DNA from: Tigriopus japonicus
Lineage: Eukaryota; Arthropoda; Copepoda; Harpacticoida; Harpacticidae
Reading direction: 5' to 3'
DNA length: 64,000 nucleotides
Assembly (NCBI GenBank): GCA_010645155.1
Contig: JAAGOF010000104.1
Location: forward strand, 551,499-615,498
How positions within the stretch are numbered: position 1 is the first letter of the stretch; the number at the start of each line of letters is the position of its first letter. The notes below the pieces were generated by a model, which was not told where the DNA came from, made no database searches, and saw nothing but the letters and a program-made list of their open reading frames with translations. This document shows positions 48,601 through 62,100 of the stretch, piece by piece. The position numbers were made by a program, and so were the translations under genes.

Positions 48601-51600
48601 CGGTCGTGAAATTTCATTTTAGGCAGCAAGGGCCGTTTATCATCAGCGACTAGTTGAAACTTGCCAAAGTAAACGTATTCATAGAGGGCAATTTTTTGAA
48701 AAACAAAGATATTCTTCGGAAATATTCTGGCAAGTTTCAGCAGTAAACAAGACAGACAAAATGACGACAATGGCCACTCTATGGAGCTCTATGGTTTGAA
48801 CTAGTTGCTGATGATAAATGGCCCTGGCTGCCCACAATGAAATTTCACGGCCTGACCTGCTCTAGTATCTCCACTCTATAAACCTCTATGAACTAGGTGT
48901 GCTAAAATTATTTTCTTGCCATTTTCCGAGCCATCTGAACCGTTATGAGAAATAGCCTATGGCAAAAGACTATTTTTCTCTATAGCCAACGACAAACAGA
49001 CATATTTAGCAAATGAAACATCAAAAAGAGACGAATTTCGAACGTCAAATACCTAGAAAACAGGCTTCCAAGAAGTACAGACGTATTTTTTCTTTTAAAA
49101 TGGGTGAATGGGCAAAACGCTCGATGTTTGAAGTATGACAACTATTTTATCATATGGCTGAATCCAACTTGAACGCTTTTCGACAAACAATATTTGCTTC
49201 GTAATCCTTTTCTCAAGAATTCTTTTAGGCCTCCATTCGAAAAGTACATCTAAAATATTTTTTTCACTTTCAAGAAAAGACCAAGAAATGGAAAAAACAT
49301 CCAGGGCATGAACTTAAATTTCCATTTTCCTTGCAAAAAGCAAATGCCATTTTTAATATGTTCCCAAATATTTCCAAGGCCAAGTCATTTTGTTGAATCC
49401 AGGGCAATCTTTTTCCAATATTAAAATGCACACCTATGCCATTAACTAACGTCTTTCATGTTTTATTTGAAACCAAATTGAACCGCTTAAAGGTGCAACT
49501 GTCAAGATGAAAAGAAACGAGAAGAGAAGGCATGGAAAAAACTTCAATGGATGGATGCCCGAAGAAAGGCCGAAGAAGGTCAGAGGGCGAAATTCGATCA
49601 ACGCAACAAGACCCATAAAGCTATTGGTGGGCTCGACTTGATTCGAACTCTCATGAAGTCCTCTTGGGTTAAAATGGTGAAGTATCAAGTTAAATGACAA
49701 CTCAAGGGTGTTTCAAAGATTTGAAAAGACTCGCATTGCATGTTTTCTCCAAATTGAATTCACAATAAAATCTGTAATTGGATTTCAACTTGGGAAGGCT
49801 CTGAACTAGAGGAAAAGCGTGCCTTTTTCCACGTTTCAAGACGACATCTCAATAGAATTGAAGTGTGAATACTTCATGTGTTACTTTTCTGTCTTCAAAT
49901 GACACACATGCAATGTTTTTTCCCAGCTCGTTCACGGGGCTTTAACCGATGTAAAGAAATTTTCGCGCAAGGTTTTACGTCAACTTATAAAAAAAATGAA
50001 TCAGAATTTGCTGGTCTTGGGCACCCCTGTTAATATTAATAGAAATGTTAATCATTCTAATAGCCTCAATGAAGCATAAGGTCATGATTTGCTTTTTATT
50101 CACTATTTTCAAGTTATTCGTCGTTAGTGCAAGGCTACGTACTTATTTCAGCTTTACTAAAAATGCGATTTTAGAGGCTTAAAGTTCAGTAAAAATTTTG
50201 TCATTCAGATGATTTAACCTGAATGAGACCTTTTTTCTCAAATATGTCGCAAGAAGTCCCTCTTGATTAACTTTTTGGTTCAATTCCCAAGTTTTCCCTA
50301 AAACTACAAATACTCTAATTTAGATCTATTTGTTTACCTTTATGAGAAGATTGCCTTTCTTGGTAAAAATAGAGACCAGCGCAAAGTCTGAGGCAGCGTT
50401 GAAACTATTTTCATAAATTGTTTCACAGACTCATCTTTAAGATTATATCCAAGCTCATATTTGGCATACCATTAAGCATAACCAAGAGAAATGAGTCCCT
50501 CCCTCTTGGTCTACAGACCTTGATTAAATGAAAGTTTATCACGAAAAGAAAGTTTTAGGATATCCTTAAGGATGTTTGAATGATTCTTTTTCAAAATAGT
50601 ACTTCTAGTCATGTTCATCAAGGGCATAACCACTGAATATAGCCACTGTGAAGCTGCCGAGGAAAAATATTGTTATTTTTTTCACATGGAATCTGTGGCC
50701 AATGAGGGCTCTTTTTTCCATCCACTTTAAAATAACTAAACTCAGTGGTAATGACTTCAATGAACATGCCTAGAAGTTTTACCTGTGAAAATAACTAAAC
50801 TCAGTGGTAATGACTTCAATGAACATGCCTAGAAGTTTTACCTGTGTTCTGGGACAAGACCATGTGGCCTTCGAGCAACCCAGACCTAAACCCAATGGAC
50901 TTCCCTTGTGATCCATGATCGAGGCCAGAGTATTCAAGAAGGCCCATTCAGGGATCCCTGTCTGAAAGTCAGCTTTGGTCCAAGAATTTAAGCCTGACGT
51001 CAACCGTGCCTGCTGGGTCCAGGTCAAGGACGGACTTGGCAAGGTCACAGTCAACAAAGGTGGCCAATGTGAGGCTGGTTATACTAAAAAGTTGGTCTAA
51101 TTGATTACGGAGCCCATGTGAAAAAAATCAAAAGGCAGGCATTCTTTTTTTATTTGATTTAAAAAATACTGGGTTCTCATTCTTACCTTGCGTACTGTAC
51201 ATGAAAAGAAATCAAAATTCTATCCAGTAAATGGAATAAAAAAATTACTTTGCAAACCCATTCTTCTTGGAACGGCATGCTAATCCGAAACTGACATCAG
51301 AATTTCGGTCTTTGACTCTGTCAGTTACATTTATTTCCTTACAACCAATGCTAGACATAGAATTTCTGTCTTGAAATGCTGAAAAAAGCACCTCAATATG
51401 TAAGGTGTTAAATCTTACAGATGCAATCGGACAGTCACTCTGGAGATGAAAAGACTTCCAAAAACCGTAGTGGTGAGGCCAGTTTGAGTGACTCTCAGAA
51501 TGGACCAATTGCAGAGGGGGCCAATAAACTAGCCAAGAAACTTGGAAAGAAGAAACCGGTCAAAGGCAAAGCAAAGGCTGAGTCATTCATTGAATGTGAT

Positions 51601-54600
51601 TTTGTTCCCATTGAACCCGAGCAAACCCAGGTAAGTTTGGTCCTTGCTAATGCTTTGAAACTTTCTTTGATCCTTTGGCTGAGATAGCTTTTGTAAAACT
51701 CATCTCTGTAAGCAGAGATCCGTTCCAAGTGTTCCCGCAACTCTTCATTTTTGCCAATCATGTTGCAATATTACTAAGTAATTATCAAGTAGTTCGCATC
51801 TTTTCATTCATGAAGGGCATAATTTGGTGGTCCATCTTCTATGTTCAATCAAAAACCTCCTTTGGTGGAAAAACTACAGTGCATTCAAGCAAATCGTAGA
51901 CAGTTAGTTACTGAACAAACATGTGCGACTGCAGCCAGAACAATAAGGAGTACGACAAAACGCTCTTAATGACATTTGTACAGGATATTTCACAGCATTA
52001 AATTTCAAAATGGTCGCCGCCGGCCTCGATCATGGCCGTGATTCTGGGCCTGAAGCTGGAGCAGACCTTGGCGACGAAGTCCTCGGACATGTCGGCCCAC
52101 ACGTCGCTGACGGAGGACTTGAGGGCGTCGACACTTGGGTGGGGCGTGCGACACGCCTTTCTCTCCACATTGCCCTAGATGCCATAGTCCAACGGAGAGC
52201 AGTCTGGGGAGGAGGGCGGCCACATTGACCAGGGCCAGAAGGACGCCAGGTTGACCTTGCACCAGTTCTGCATCGGTGAGCTTTTTATTGTGGCCGCCAC
52301 TTCCCTTCTTCCTCTTGAACCCGGTGCCGTCCTTCATCATGGCCTTGACCTTGTACACGAAGGCGCGGGAGCAGTTCTCCTTGTCGGTGATGGTGGGGAT
52401 GGGCACATCAGCGCCCAAAAGGGCCGCAACTCTCTGTCTTTTGGCATCCATAACTTTTGACCGCGACGAAAGATAACAAAACTTTAAAACAAGAAAATAC
52501 TGCTTTTTGATTGGTCTACACGATCTAATCAAAAAAAGGGCTGCTAATTTCTTAAAATATAGCGGGAAATTCAAAATTAAGTTAACGGATCGGAAATTTC
52601 TGAAATTCTTCCCTTCTTGTACCTAGTGACCACGGACATGGGGATAAAAGAGTAATACTTGGGGCAATAGATAACCAAAGGTGTTCTTTAGAATATATCA
52701 AAAGAAGTCTGATATCGAGTACTTCTTGGCCGAGATCTACATCTTGAACATGTTGAACACCATCAAAAACAAGACTGACTTCGGCAAGATCTACCTCGTC
52801 AACCAGAGGGTCTTGGTGTATGAGATTAACATTTTCTGAAAGCTCATGTAATACTATACAAATGTCATTTTGATTTTTTCCTTGTACTCCTAATGGATCA
52901 GGCAGCAGTCGACAGAGTTTATGAAAAGATCAATTGTCTTCGATTTGCTTGAACGCACTGTAGACTAATCAATGACTCATTTTTCTTTTGGGGAAGGCGT
53001 ATTTCCCGCTAATCAGAAAAGATTCCCCAAAGGACTTTTCCACGTCAAGAAAGAAACACTTCGCGTAACAGGAGAATAGGGGAAACTTTTTGTGCGTGAA
53101 AGACAGGTTCAGCATAGGTTAACCCTTTATCCTTAACTTGTTTAAGGTTCAAACCGAGGCTCATCAAGGTCCTGAAGGCTCGGGATTTAACCATTTAGGG
53201 CCATTGCATCCCTTGAGAGCAACAGCCTTGAGAGATATCCGTCGGAAGTTTTCCAACGACCTCGATATTGAGAATCCTATTGAAAGGCAAGCCTTGATGG
53301 CTTTGGAGGCCCAAATGGAAAGCGATTCTGTCGAATCCAAGTTTGATGCCTGGGTAAGTCCTTAAGTAGCTGCAGAGTAGCTGATTTTGTCTGGTATGCT
53401 TCATTCAACAAGCCTTTAGAGAGAACCACTTTGCTTTCTCTTCAAACAATCTCAAAACGGCTCCAATTAAGCAAAACAACAGATCAGGGTAACTAGACCT
53501 GGGTCAATCACTTCTAAAATGGAATTAATTACAATCAACAATAGTACAAATCGTACAACAAATAGTACAACAAATAGTACAATAATACAAATCAAAATTA
53601 GTTTGGTCTCAGAAGTAATTAAATACAATTACAATTACTTTATTTTCAAATGCAATTATTTGCAGTTAAAATTACTTTCCAAAAATAATTGAATTACATT
53701 CAATTACATTATTTTTTCAAGCTTGCACTCCTTTCTTTTTAAATACAAAATGTGCAAAAAGCATCACAAACTTGTGAACTTTTTGTAAATCAATTTACAC
53801 ACCGAAAAATATTAGAACGACTGGGAAAATCTGCGAAATTTCTAATCCCGCAACTGCTTATGTAGGTGAAAATGTAATTGTAATTTGTAATTGAAAAATG
53901 TCAATAACATGGGCTCAAATGTATTTAATTACAAGTACAGTTACTTTGATCTCAAAAGTAATTAATACAATTGCAATTACTTGGAAATGTAAATGCAATT
54001 ACGTTATTGTAATTTCAATTAAAATTACATCACAGGTCTGAGGGCAACTCAGGCATGTTTGTTGATCTAAGAATACATCGGGAAAAAGAGGTTAAACCTA
54101 TTTTCATTCCATTTGACTTCAAAGTTTTCAGGCTCAGTATTTAATCAAGTCACAATTTCTAGTTGCGAATTTTCTTGTTCTAGACCTTATGGTCTTTAGC
54201 ATTGGGTAACACGAAAATGGGCTGAATTTAAGGCAGGTTAGCTCAAGATGAGTTAATGGACGGAATACAGGTTAACAGTGCTGCCAGATCCCTTAGGTAA
54301 ATGTATGCCAAAACTCTTTCACAAAAATGCCAAAAGCAGCCAAAATATGCCACATTGCCGGCACGATTTATGCCAGAAAAATGCGAAACTATTACTACAA
54401 TTAGTCGTTCTAAAGTCAACAAAATAACCACATATTTTGGTATTACAAAATAACCACATATTTTGGTATTACAAAATAACCACATATTTTGGTATTACAA
54501 AATAACCACATATTTTGGTATTACAAAATAACCACATATTTTGGTATTACAAAATAACCACATACTTTGGTATTACAAAATAACCACATATTTTGGTATT

Positions 54601-57600
54601 ACAAAATAACCACATATTTTGGTATTACAAAATAACCACATATTTTGGTATTACAAAATAACCACATATTTTGGTATTACAAAATAACCACATATTTTGG
54701 TATTTTGTCTTTCAAGGTATCTCTCACAAAATTATCATTTTTTTCAAAAAAAAAAGTAAAAGCACAGGATCTGGATCAAATATGCCAGATTTTGATTTTC
54801 TGGCATGCAAATATGTCAGATGGCAGTACTGCAGAGAATTCGACGATCAGCATCTTACCTAGAGCTCTCAAGTATACTTAAGAGCTCTAATCTTATCCAC
54901 TTACATGGGATATTTAGACAAAACAAAATTAGCAAGTTTCTTCGTAAATTAAATAATTGGATAAGTACCTTGATGATTCAACAAGTGGTTTGATCCTCTC
55001 ACAAAATTTCAGACAAGACTTAGTGCAGGTCATAGACCACTGTATTACCTAGGCTGAGATGGTAGCTTCAAAGTTTATCATCTTTGCTCCCGTTCATGGG
55101 AATATCTTATATTTTACAGGAGTTGTGGTTTATGTAACAAGAAATTTGTCTACAAACTTTCAGCTCAATCAAACAACGGAGTCAAAAGTTATTTGCCTAT
55201 TAAATTCAGGCAAGCAAAGGCGGAAAATGAACTCGTTCTACCTCTTGTTGCAAGATCTGGCATTTTCCTCATTTTCCGCCTACATTCGCCTGAACTTCAA
55301 AAGAAGCATATCTTTTGACTCCGTCGTTCGATTGAGCTGATAACTAGTAGACATATTTCTTGTTGCATAAACCACAGCTCTTGTAAAATTTAAGTTATTC
55401 TCTTGTAAGGTAGGAAAGATGATAAATTTTGAAGCTACCATCTCAGTCCAGCAGTGGCGAGGTCTATGTGCAGGTATTAATAGTTTTGGCTCCGAGCATT
55501 CGTCTTATGCCATAGCGTTGCTGCTTGGTGATCGCTAGAGGTCTAAATGTTCATAAAACAATTGTTTTGAAAGAACAATTGCAAATTTATAAACATGTAA
55601 ATCGCATCGTAATGTGGTGTTGTTAAAGTATCAAACCAGACATCGAAACGATGTGTTGTTCCAAGGCTATTCTCAAAAAGTTACGCAAACTTAAAGCCAA
55701 AATTAATGCTATCAAAACATCCCTTTACTTTATTGGAAGATCACATGCCGATGTGTTATCGCTCGTTCATTTCAGGGGATCCCAAGAGTACTAAGAATAT
55801 CAGGAAGGCCTCACGGCACAGGGGTAGGTCCGCCCAGGGATATAAGATTCTTATCGTACAAATCGAATGGTTTTTGTCTTGTCTTCTATTGTACCAGATG
55901 TGTTCTACGTCCAAAGCACCTTCACTGTGACAATGGCACAAATAATGACAATCATTGGAATGGCCCATCTGAGCCTACCGGTGAGACTTGAGCCAATCAA
56001 CCACACTTCTGAAAGCGATAGATTCCAACAATAATGATCCCATAGTGAGTTTTACGGTTCTGTAAAGGACAAAAAACTTAGACATAGTAAAATTAAGTTC
56101 TACTCTCTTACGTAATTCCTTATTGGGAATTGAAGGGTAAAGCCAAGAAGCGTTTTTTGCAAAGCTAAGCTCTCATTATGTCTTTTAAAGGTTTTGCACT
56201 ATACTTTATTCCACTTGTTCACACTTTGTGCAATCGCTGACATTTTCTACCGTTTTTGTACATTAGCAGTTTTAGCACAAATTAACAACACATACCATAG
56301 CTAGAGTGAGATCTTCTCAAACTGGAAATAAGTCAATTTCGGAGATAACTTTTGTTAGAGATAATTTTGTACTTTAAGTGAAAAAGGGAAAGTTTCAAAT
56401 CTAATCAGAAGGGACGGACAAAAAGCGCATTTTTTTGTGTACATAAACGAATTATTCTGCCTTTTGGCACTTTCCGTCGTCATTTGCCCGTTTTATCCGC
56501 AAATATAAGTCTAAATCATCTAAATTACGCTTTGAATGTTGCTTTTTATTTTTCAAAAATGCCAAGTGTTGAAACATATTTTTTTACATTTGAAAGTCAA
56601 ATATTATTTAACAGGCGTCACAAAAGTTCATGTAATTTATATTAATAAAAAAATGGTGAAAATGTTAATGGAATTGGCTTTCTCATATTTTTGTACCTGA
56701 ATGTACACAATTTTCTGTCCACATTTTTTTGTTTTTCAATTTTATCTTGTATAGTTTTTGATAAAAAAATGATTGAAGTTATCTTGGTATCGAGTATTTT
56801 TATATCCAGCTTTTATTTATTCACAAATCGAGGGGATTTGTATTTTCTAACCAGATCAAGAAAATTAGTTAACCAGCAAAAGGACTTCGTGAAGAATTTT
56901 GGATTTCTTTTCACCACTATATTTTTGAGAACAAAGGTCGGCAATGTTCACAATGGGCAACGTAATGGACAGCTACCCACATTAGGGCCCTCTGACATTT
57001 TTTTTAAATTCCTAGGTGAATCAGTAACACATTTTTTAATGGTTTAAACACTTCTTATTGTGATAAGATAATGCATGGTCCTTGGGACCCTTTTGGAGAG
57101 TGCTATCCTTCAATGATCAAGCCAAGGCACTACTATTGAGTTGACATAACTGACCTTGTTCCCATTGGCCAAACCTTGAACATCTTTTCATAATCTGATC
57201 TAATCTTAAAGTCGACAATCTCCATCAGCACGACCACATCCAATCGACCTCCGCTTTTGCACCAATAGTCAATTGTCCACATGTGTCTCATTTGTCGTGT
57301 CTCGTCGCCTCTTGAAACAATTCTCACTGAGTCTTAGTCTGAGAGCCCCTCAAGGTCATAGGGTACAAGAGACCCTTGAATCATTTGTACCATTTAAGAG
57401 CTATGATGTAAGTAGGCTTCTTGGTAGCAACTTGCCGTCTATTTCATCTCTAGACCTCAAAAACATTATTTCAAGCATAAAATGTTTTTCAAAAAATATT
57501 CTGTCGCTTTTAGTATTTTTTAAATACTTACCCAGTTCTTAGCTTTAACAATTATTTTCGACTTTTTTCAGTCCTATTTTGCTTTTACGTTTACAATTTC

Positions 57601-59156
57601 TCAAAGGAGAATCTGCTGAAGTGTGTTGTTGCAAACTACTTACATGTAGTGATGGGAACAATCCAATCACCAGTCATTTTCTAGATAGATTGCCCAACTA
57701 GGTCTGCCAGTAAGCCTTGAGGGTCTAGCGTTTCTCAGTTGAATGCAATGAGGAACAAAACTTTTTTCTGAAGGCGCCCGCAAATAGCCCCCCTTGCTTT
57801 ATTTGACTTTGGATCAGGGAGGCTATGCAAAAAGAACTTGCATCTTGATTTTACAAAATGGGAAATTCAAAAAATACAAAATTCAACAAAAGTATGTCAC
57901 GGGTGACGGCAAATCTAAAGCTAGCAACCTCGCGTGAGAAGGATTGAAAGATTGGATTTTTCCATCAGTACTTACATGCCAAAAAGTGCTGAATAAACAA
58001 TCAAACTTTGTTAAATGAACATTTTTTGTAAGTTTTAAAGCTTATTTATCTTCACTCTTTTGCCTTTTTTAGATACTATCTAAATAATTGGCTATTTCCA
58101 TTCAGCATTTTTGGGGTCCATAATAATCACCTACAATAATGTCGTCCCTTTGCACAAGCGTTTACGTCATACTCAAAAGAAACCTTCAGATTGCACCGAA
58201 ATGAAATGGAAACCCACGTTTCACTAAAGATTAGCATAAGCTGCAAATAAAACTTTGAAAGTGCAATTGGTATTTTGGCAAAAAAATCCTGAATCAATTA
58301 CAATCGATTAATAACAAAACGAAAGCAAAACCTTAAGCAAACAAACGAACGATATAGATGAAAGACGTCATTATTATGAGTCCAAATAAGGGAACAATGA
58401 AAAGAGACCATTTAGCATCAGCTGTCCGTGTCCTGTCCAAAATAATATTATGTCAAACAGTCGTCAACGTAGTAGGTAGATACGGAACTGCTAAGGATCG
58501 TGGTCTGTGACGTCTACCATTGAATAACGATCCCTCATAGTCTTAGAATGCAGTTTATCTCATCTCTCTGTGGCATTCACGCTTTCAGAAACTCGAGGAA
58601 TCCGAGGATGCCCTAACCAAGAAATTGGCCCAAAAATTAGGCAGGGACGTTTCCAAAGCTCAAGAGGAAATTGGAAATCTGGCCTTGGAGCTCGGACTCG
58701 ATAAGGAAGATAAAAATGGTAAGTGAACCGACCAAATTGTGTCAAGACTGAGACCGATGGAAAAAAACAAAGGGAAATGTACTATTGTCCCAAGCCACAC
58801 ACATGGTTGAGAAACCATGTCTGAAAAAAGGCATTACTTGTTTCTGCTCGATGGAGTTGTCAAGTTACATTAAGCGTTATATCTTTTGTGCGACAAAGAT
58901 AATTTTCATGGAATATGGAACGTCACGTAAGTATGTACTAAAACTGTTTTGAAGCAAGAACAAAAGAGAAAGTCTTCAACATTGAACTGACATTAAAGTA
59001 CTCAAAACTCAAGATAAAGAAAGCTAGAACTAGACAAAATATTCAGTCTTCTCCTACGTTTACCTTTATGGATCCCAAATGTTTTCCTTTTCCAAGGGTG
59101 TTTCGACTCAAGGGAAAATAAATGGATGCAGTTTGGATGGATACTTTGGCAAGCGT

Positions 59157-59189
<33 letters not shown>

Positions 59190-62100
59190 GTAACAACATT
59201 TCGGCGGGGAAAAGGAAGCAAGCTGTGAACAGAAATTATTGATTTTACATCGAAGGATTCACTGGCAACGCAAAGCGTTCTGGAAAACCTGTCCAATAAG
59301 AACAGAGAGTTAGATAGAGATGAGCAGATTGTTATGATGCGCGCAGCCGAATCAGAGCAGAAGTTCCGTGACTAACCATTAGACTTTTTCTCAATCCTGT
59401 TTTTAATGTGATTTTATTTCATGTATTACTATTTGCAGAAAGTGTACATATTCACCTAACTTTATTTTCTTGAGATTTTACTTGTGTAAATCTTATTTTA
59501 CGGGATTTATTCATAAATGCACTTTACAGCGTGCTTCAGTGTGACCTCTCTATCATCCTCTTTGTTCATCAAGAGCCGAACAGAGTTGAGACTTTTCATG
59601 AGGGTAAACGAAAATTTTGTCGAGTCATTTTCACCATGTGCATCTAGTCTAGCATTTCCCTGGTTAAAATGATTATCTCAAATACATGTTACCATCTTTG
59701 CAGTCGTAACGCCAGGGTTTGAGCATTCATCAACTAACTACAACACCACTCAGGGGTTCTTCGGTTTGAATCCCAGGTTTGCTGAAGTCAAGTGACTTTT
59801 GGTATTATTAAACAAGTATTACTAAAGACTTTGGTGCCTCGGCTACTAACATACCCATTTTTCGAAGTCTGTTCCAGACGGAGAAAAATCTAGTTAAACC
59901 AGTTGTCCGGCTGGTAATATAAAACTCACATGTTTAATTTCAACTTGATCGACTGAAATTTGTGGCATTTAGAGTAATTTGAAGCATAGAGCAATGCGCG
60001 CTCTTCCGTCTGAATTGAACATTTACACCTACAATCAATTGTCCAAAAAGATGATTGTAATAAAGAAGCTCATGGGAAAGAAGCGTCGACACAGCCAAGT
60101 TTTTTGGCTTTTTCGAAGCTTCAAATGTTCGCCGTTGTTGTCGCCACCATCAACCAGGAGGCTCACGATATAAAAAAGTCGATTTTGCAATCAATTTACA
60201 TAGATTATGCCACTAAAGGTTGATCCAGTCATTGGATCATAAAATAAGATGGATTACAGCCCTTCCATGGATATTTTTTCCTAAAAGGCTCCTATTTGCT
60301 GCATTTTTGTCTCTTTTACTTCTCGGTTTGTTTGGCTTTTTTAAAGCTTCATGATAAAGCCAACGTTGCTAGTGTTCTGACGACGCTTCTTTCACATGAG
60401 CTGCTGTATCATCATAAATTTGATGAGTCAACCTGCGGCCATTCCTAAGGTAATCATTAATGCTTGATGGAGCAACGATATCCCCACGTTTGGACAGCCT
60501 TTGTCAGATCACAATTACGAAACTGTTTTCTGGCTCCGGAAAAGAAATGATATGTTACCATGTGTTTGTAAGCTATTAATTGCAGTCAAAACCGTGTCAA
60601 ATGTATGTAAATTAATACAATAGACTCTGGCAGTTCAAGACATGGAGTGCATGCTAGTACTTTTTGATCATCGGTATGTAGGAGTCTTTCACATTTTATG
60701 CATAGCTTACAGATGTTTGGTGCTTTGTTTTGATTTCATTGTGTAGCCATTTGTTCCTAGTTGAAAAGTTGTGTTCTTCAAAAAGACCAAAATTGCTTTT
60801 GTTTGTCACAACAGTGTTCCAAAATCTATTCGTTGGTCTGAAATTGAACACTCTAAAATGGTCCGTTTTCCCTTGTCTCTTGCTCTTCATTGTAATGGTT
60901 CTGCATACAATAATTGGCAACTTTCAGTTAATTGGCTCCAATTTTAAATCATTGGGTATGTATGAGAGGCATCCGAACTTAGCAAAGTGAAGATCAGTTT
61001 TAAGGAATTCTTCTACATCTGTTCTCCAGATGATGCAATTTTTGCCAAAAATTTTTTTTTGTAACAGTTTTTGTACCACTCGTCATTAGGACTCAGCAAG
61101 CCCCGGATTTGAACCAACCAAACATGGAGTGTTGTGAAAAGCTGACGAATGTCAATTCCTGGGCTACAACTGCAACCTTTTTTGGCTTTCATACAATATT
61201 AGGGATCTGTAATTATGGTTTTTGAATTAAAGTTTAGTTTGTAACAGCTTCCCCTTTTGTAAGTCTTTAGGTTATTGGGTTATCTGCATTTGTGACAAAA
61301 TTATTTGCACCTAAAAAAAATATCTCAGACCCTTAAACATTAAGGTATGGTACTAACACCAAATATTTGTTTTGAGAGCTACTTAAACATCGTACCCAAT
61401 TTTGTGAGGAGAATTTGGTGCCTTTTTCACACTTGAGGAATCCGAAACTTGATCAAATTTTATGTCAATGTGAATAGGATCCAGGACACAATTCTCACTA
61501 AAGTTAAGCTCTACTAGATGCCCAAAGGCTGGAAATTTGATTTCAATTTTGTCAAGGTCGAATTTCTGCCAGAGTGTTCAATGAAAAATTAAAAATAAGC
61601 TTCAGCGTGCTAATAACTAGAACAACTTTAGCCTACTTACAATGAGTCTATTTCTCATTGTAACATGTCTAAACTAAATTAGAACATCATTAGACCTTCC
61701 TTCCCTAAGTTAGATTCTAGCCTTGAATCCTGAATAGGCAAAGGCCCGTAAAAAGACCAAAAGGAAAACCCCCGATTTCCACGAAGACACGTCAAAGAAG
61801 CATTCAGCAAAGAAGAATCCCTTTTTCCTTTTTCAGTCTACCATTTTACACAACTGTGCTTCACTAAAAAACACGTGGATTGGGTTTCTTTCAGACGAGG
61901 ACGACAACCGTTATTTCTGGCTGAGCCTACCTCGCGTGTTTTCGTATCGCTCATCTCGTTTCGAATTACCAGTGAGCATAAGTCAATTGGCGGATATGAG
62001 CCCTGTGGAATATCTCTCTCGCCACGTGGCCGTCACTCCAGCTCGAAGGCACCTTTACAATCAAGTTTTTGTTCGCCATAGAAGTCTCAAGGACGGACTT

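Noticed and set aside
51800..52640. Inverted ends for the deleted mariner at 51998-52451
   Set aside because: Several candidate words were compared on both sides, but none matched over more than a few bases.
57273..57542. Possible exon APQGHRVQETLESFVPFK...
   Set aside because: Looks mildly protein-like but has no consistent splice sites or phase within the long gene and no recognised family.
59700..59790. tRNA or SINE head around GGTTTGAATCCC
   Set aside because: Only the B-box-like word is convincing; no A box, stems or tail could be drawn.
60730..60990. Hydrophobic 86-codon open frame
   Set aside because: T-rich sequence readily gives hydrophobic codons; a GTG/TTG-type context and the lack of any family make it unsupported.
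61090..61130. tRNA-like GGATTTGAACCA on the minus strand
   Set aside because: Isolated B-box-like word with no foldable context.
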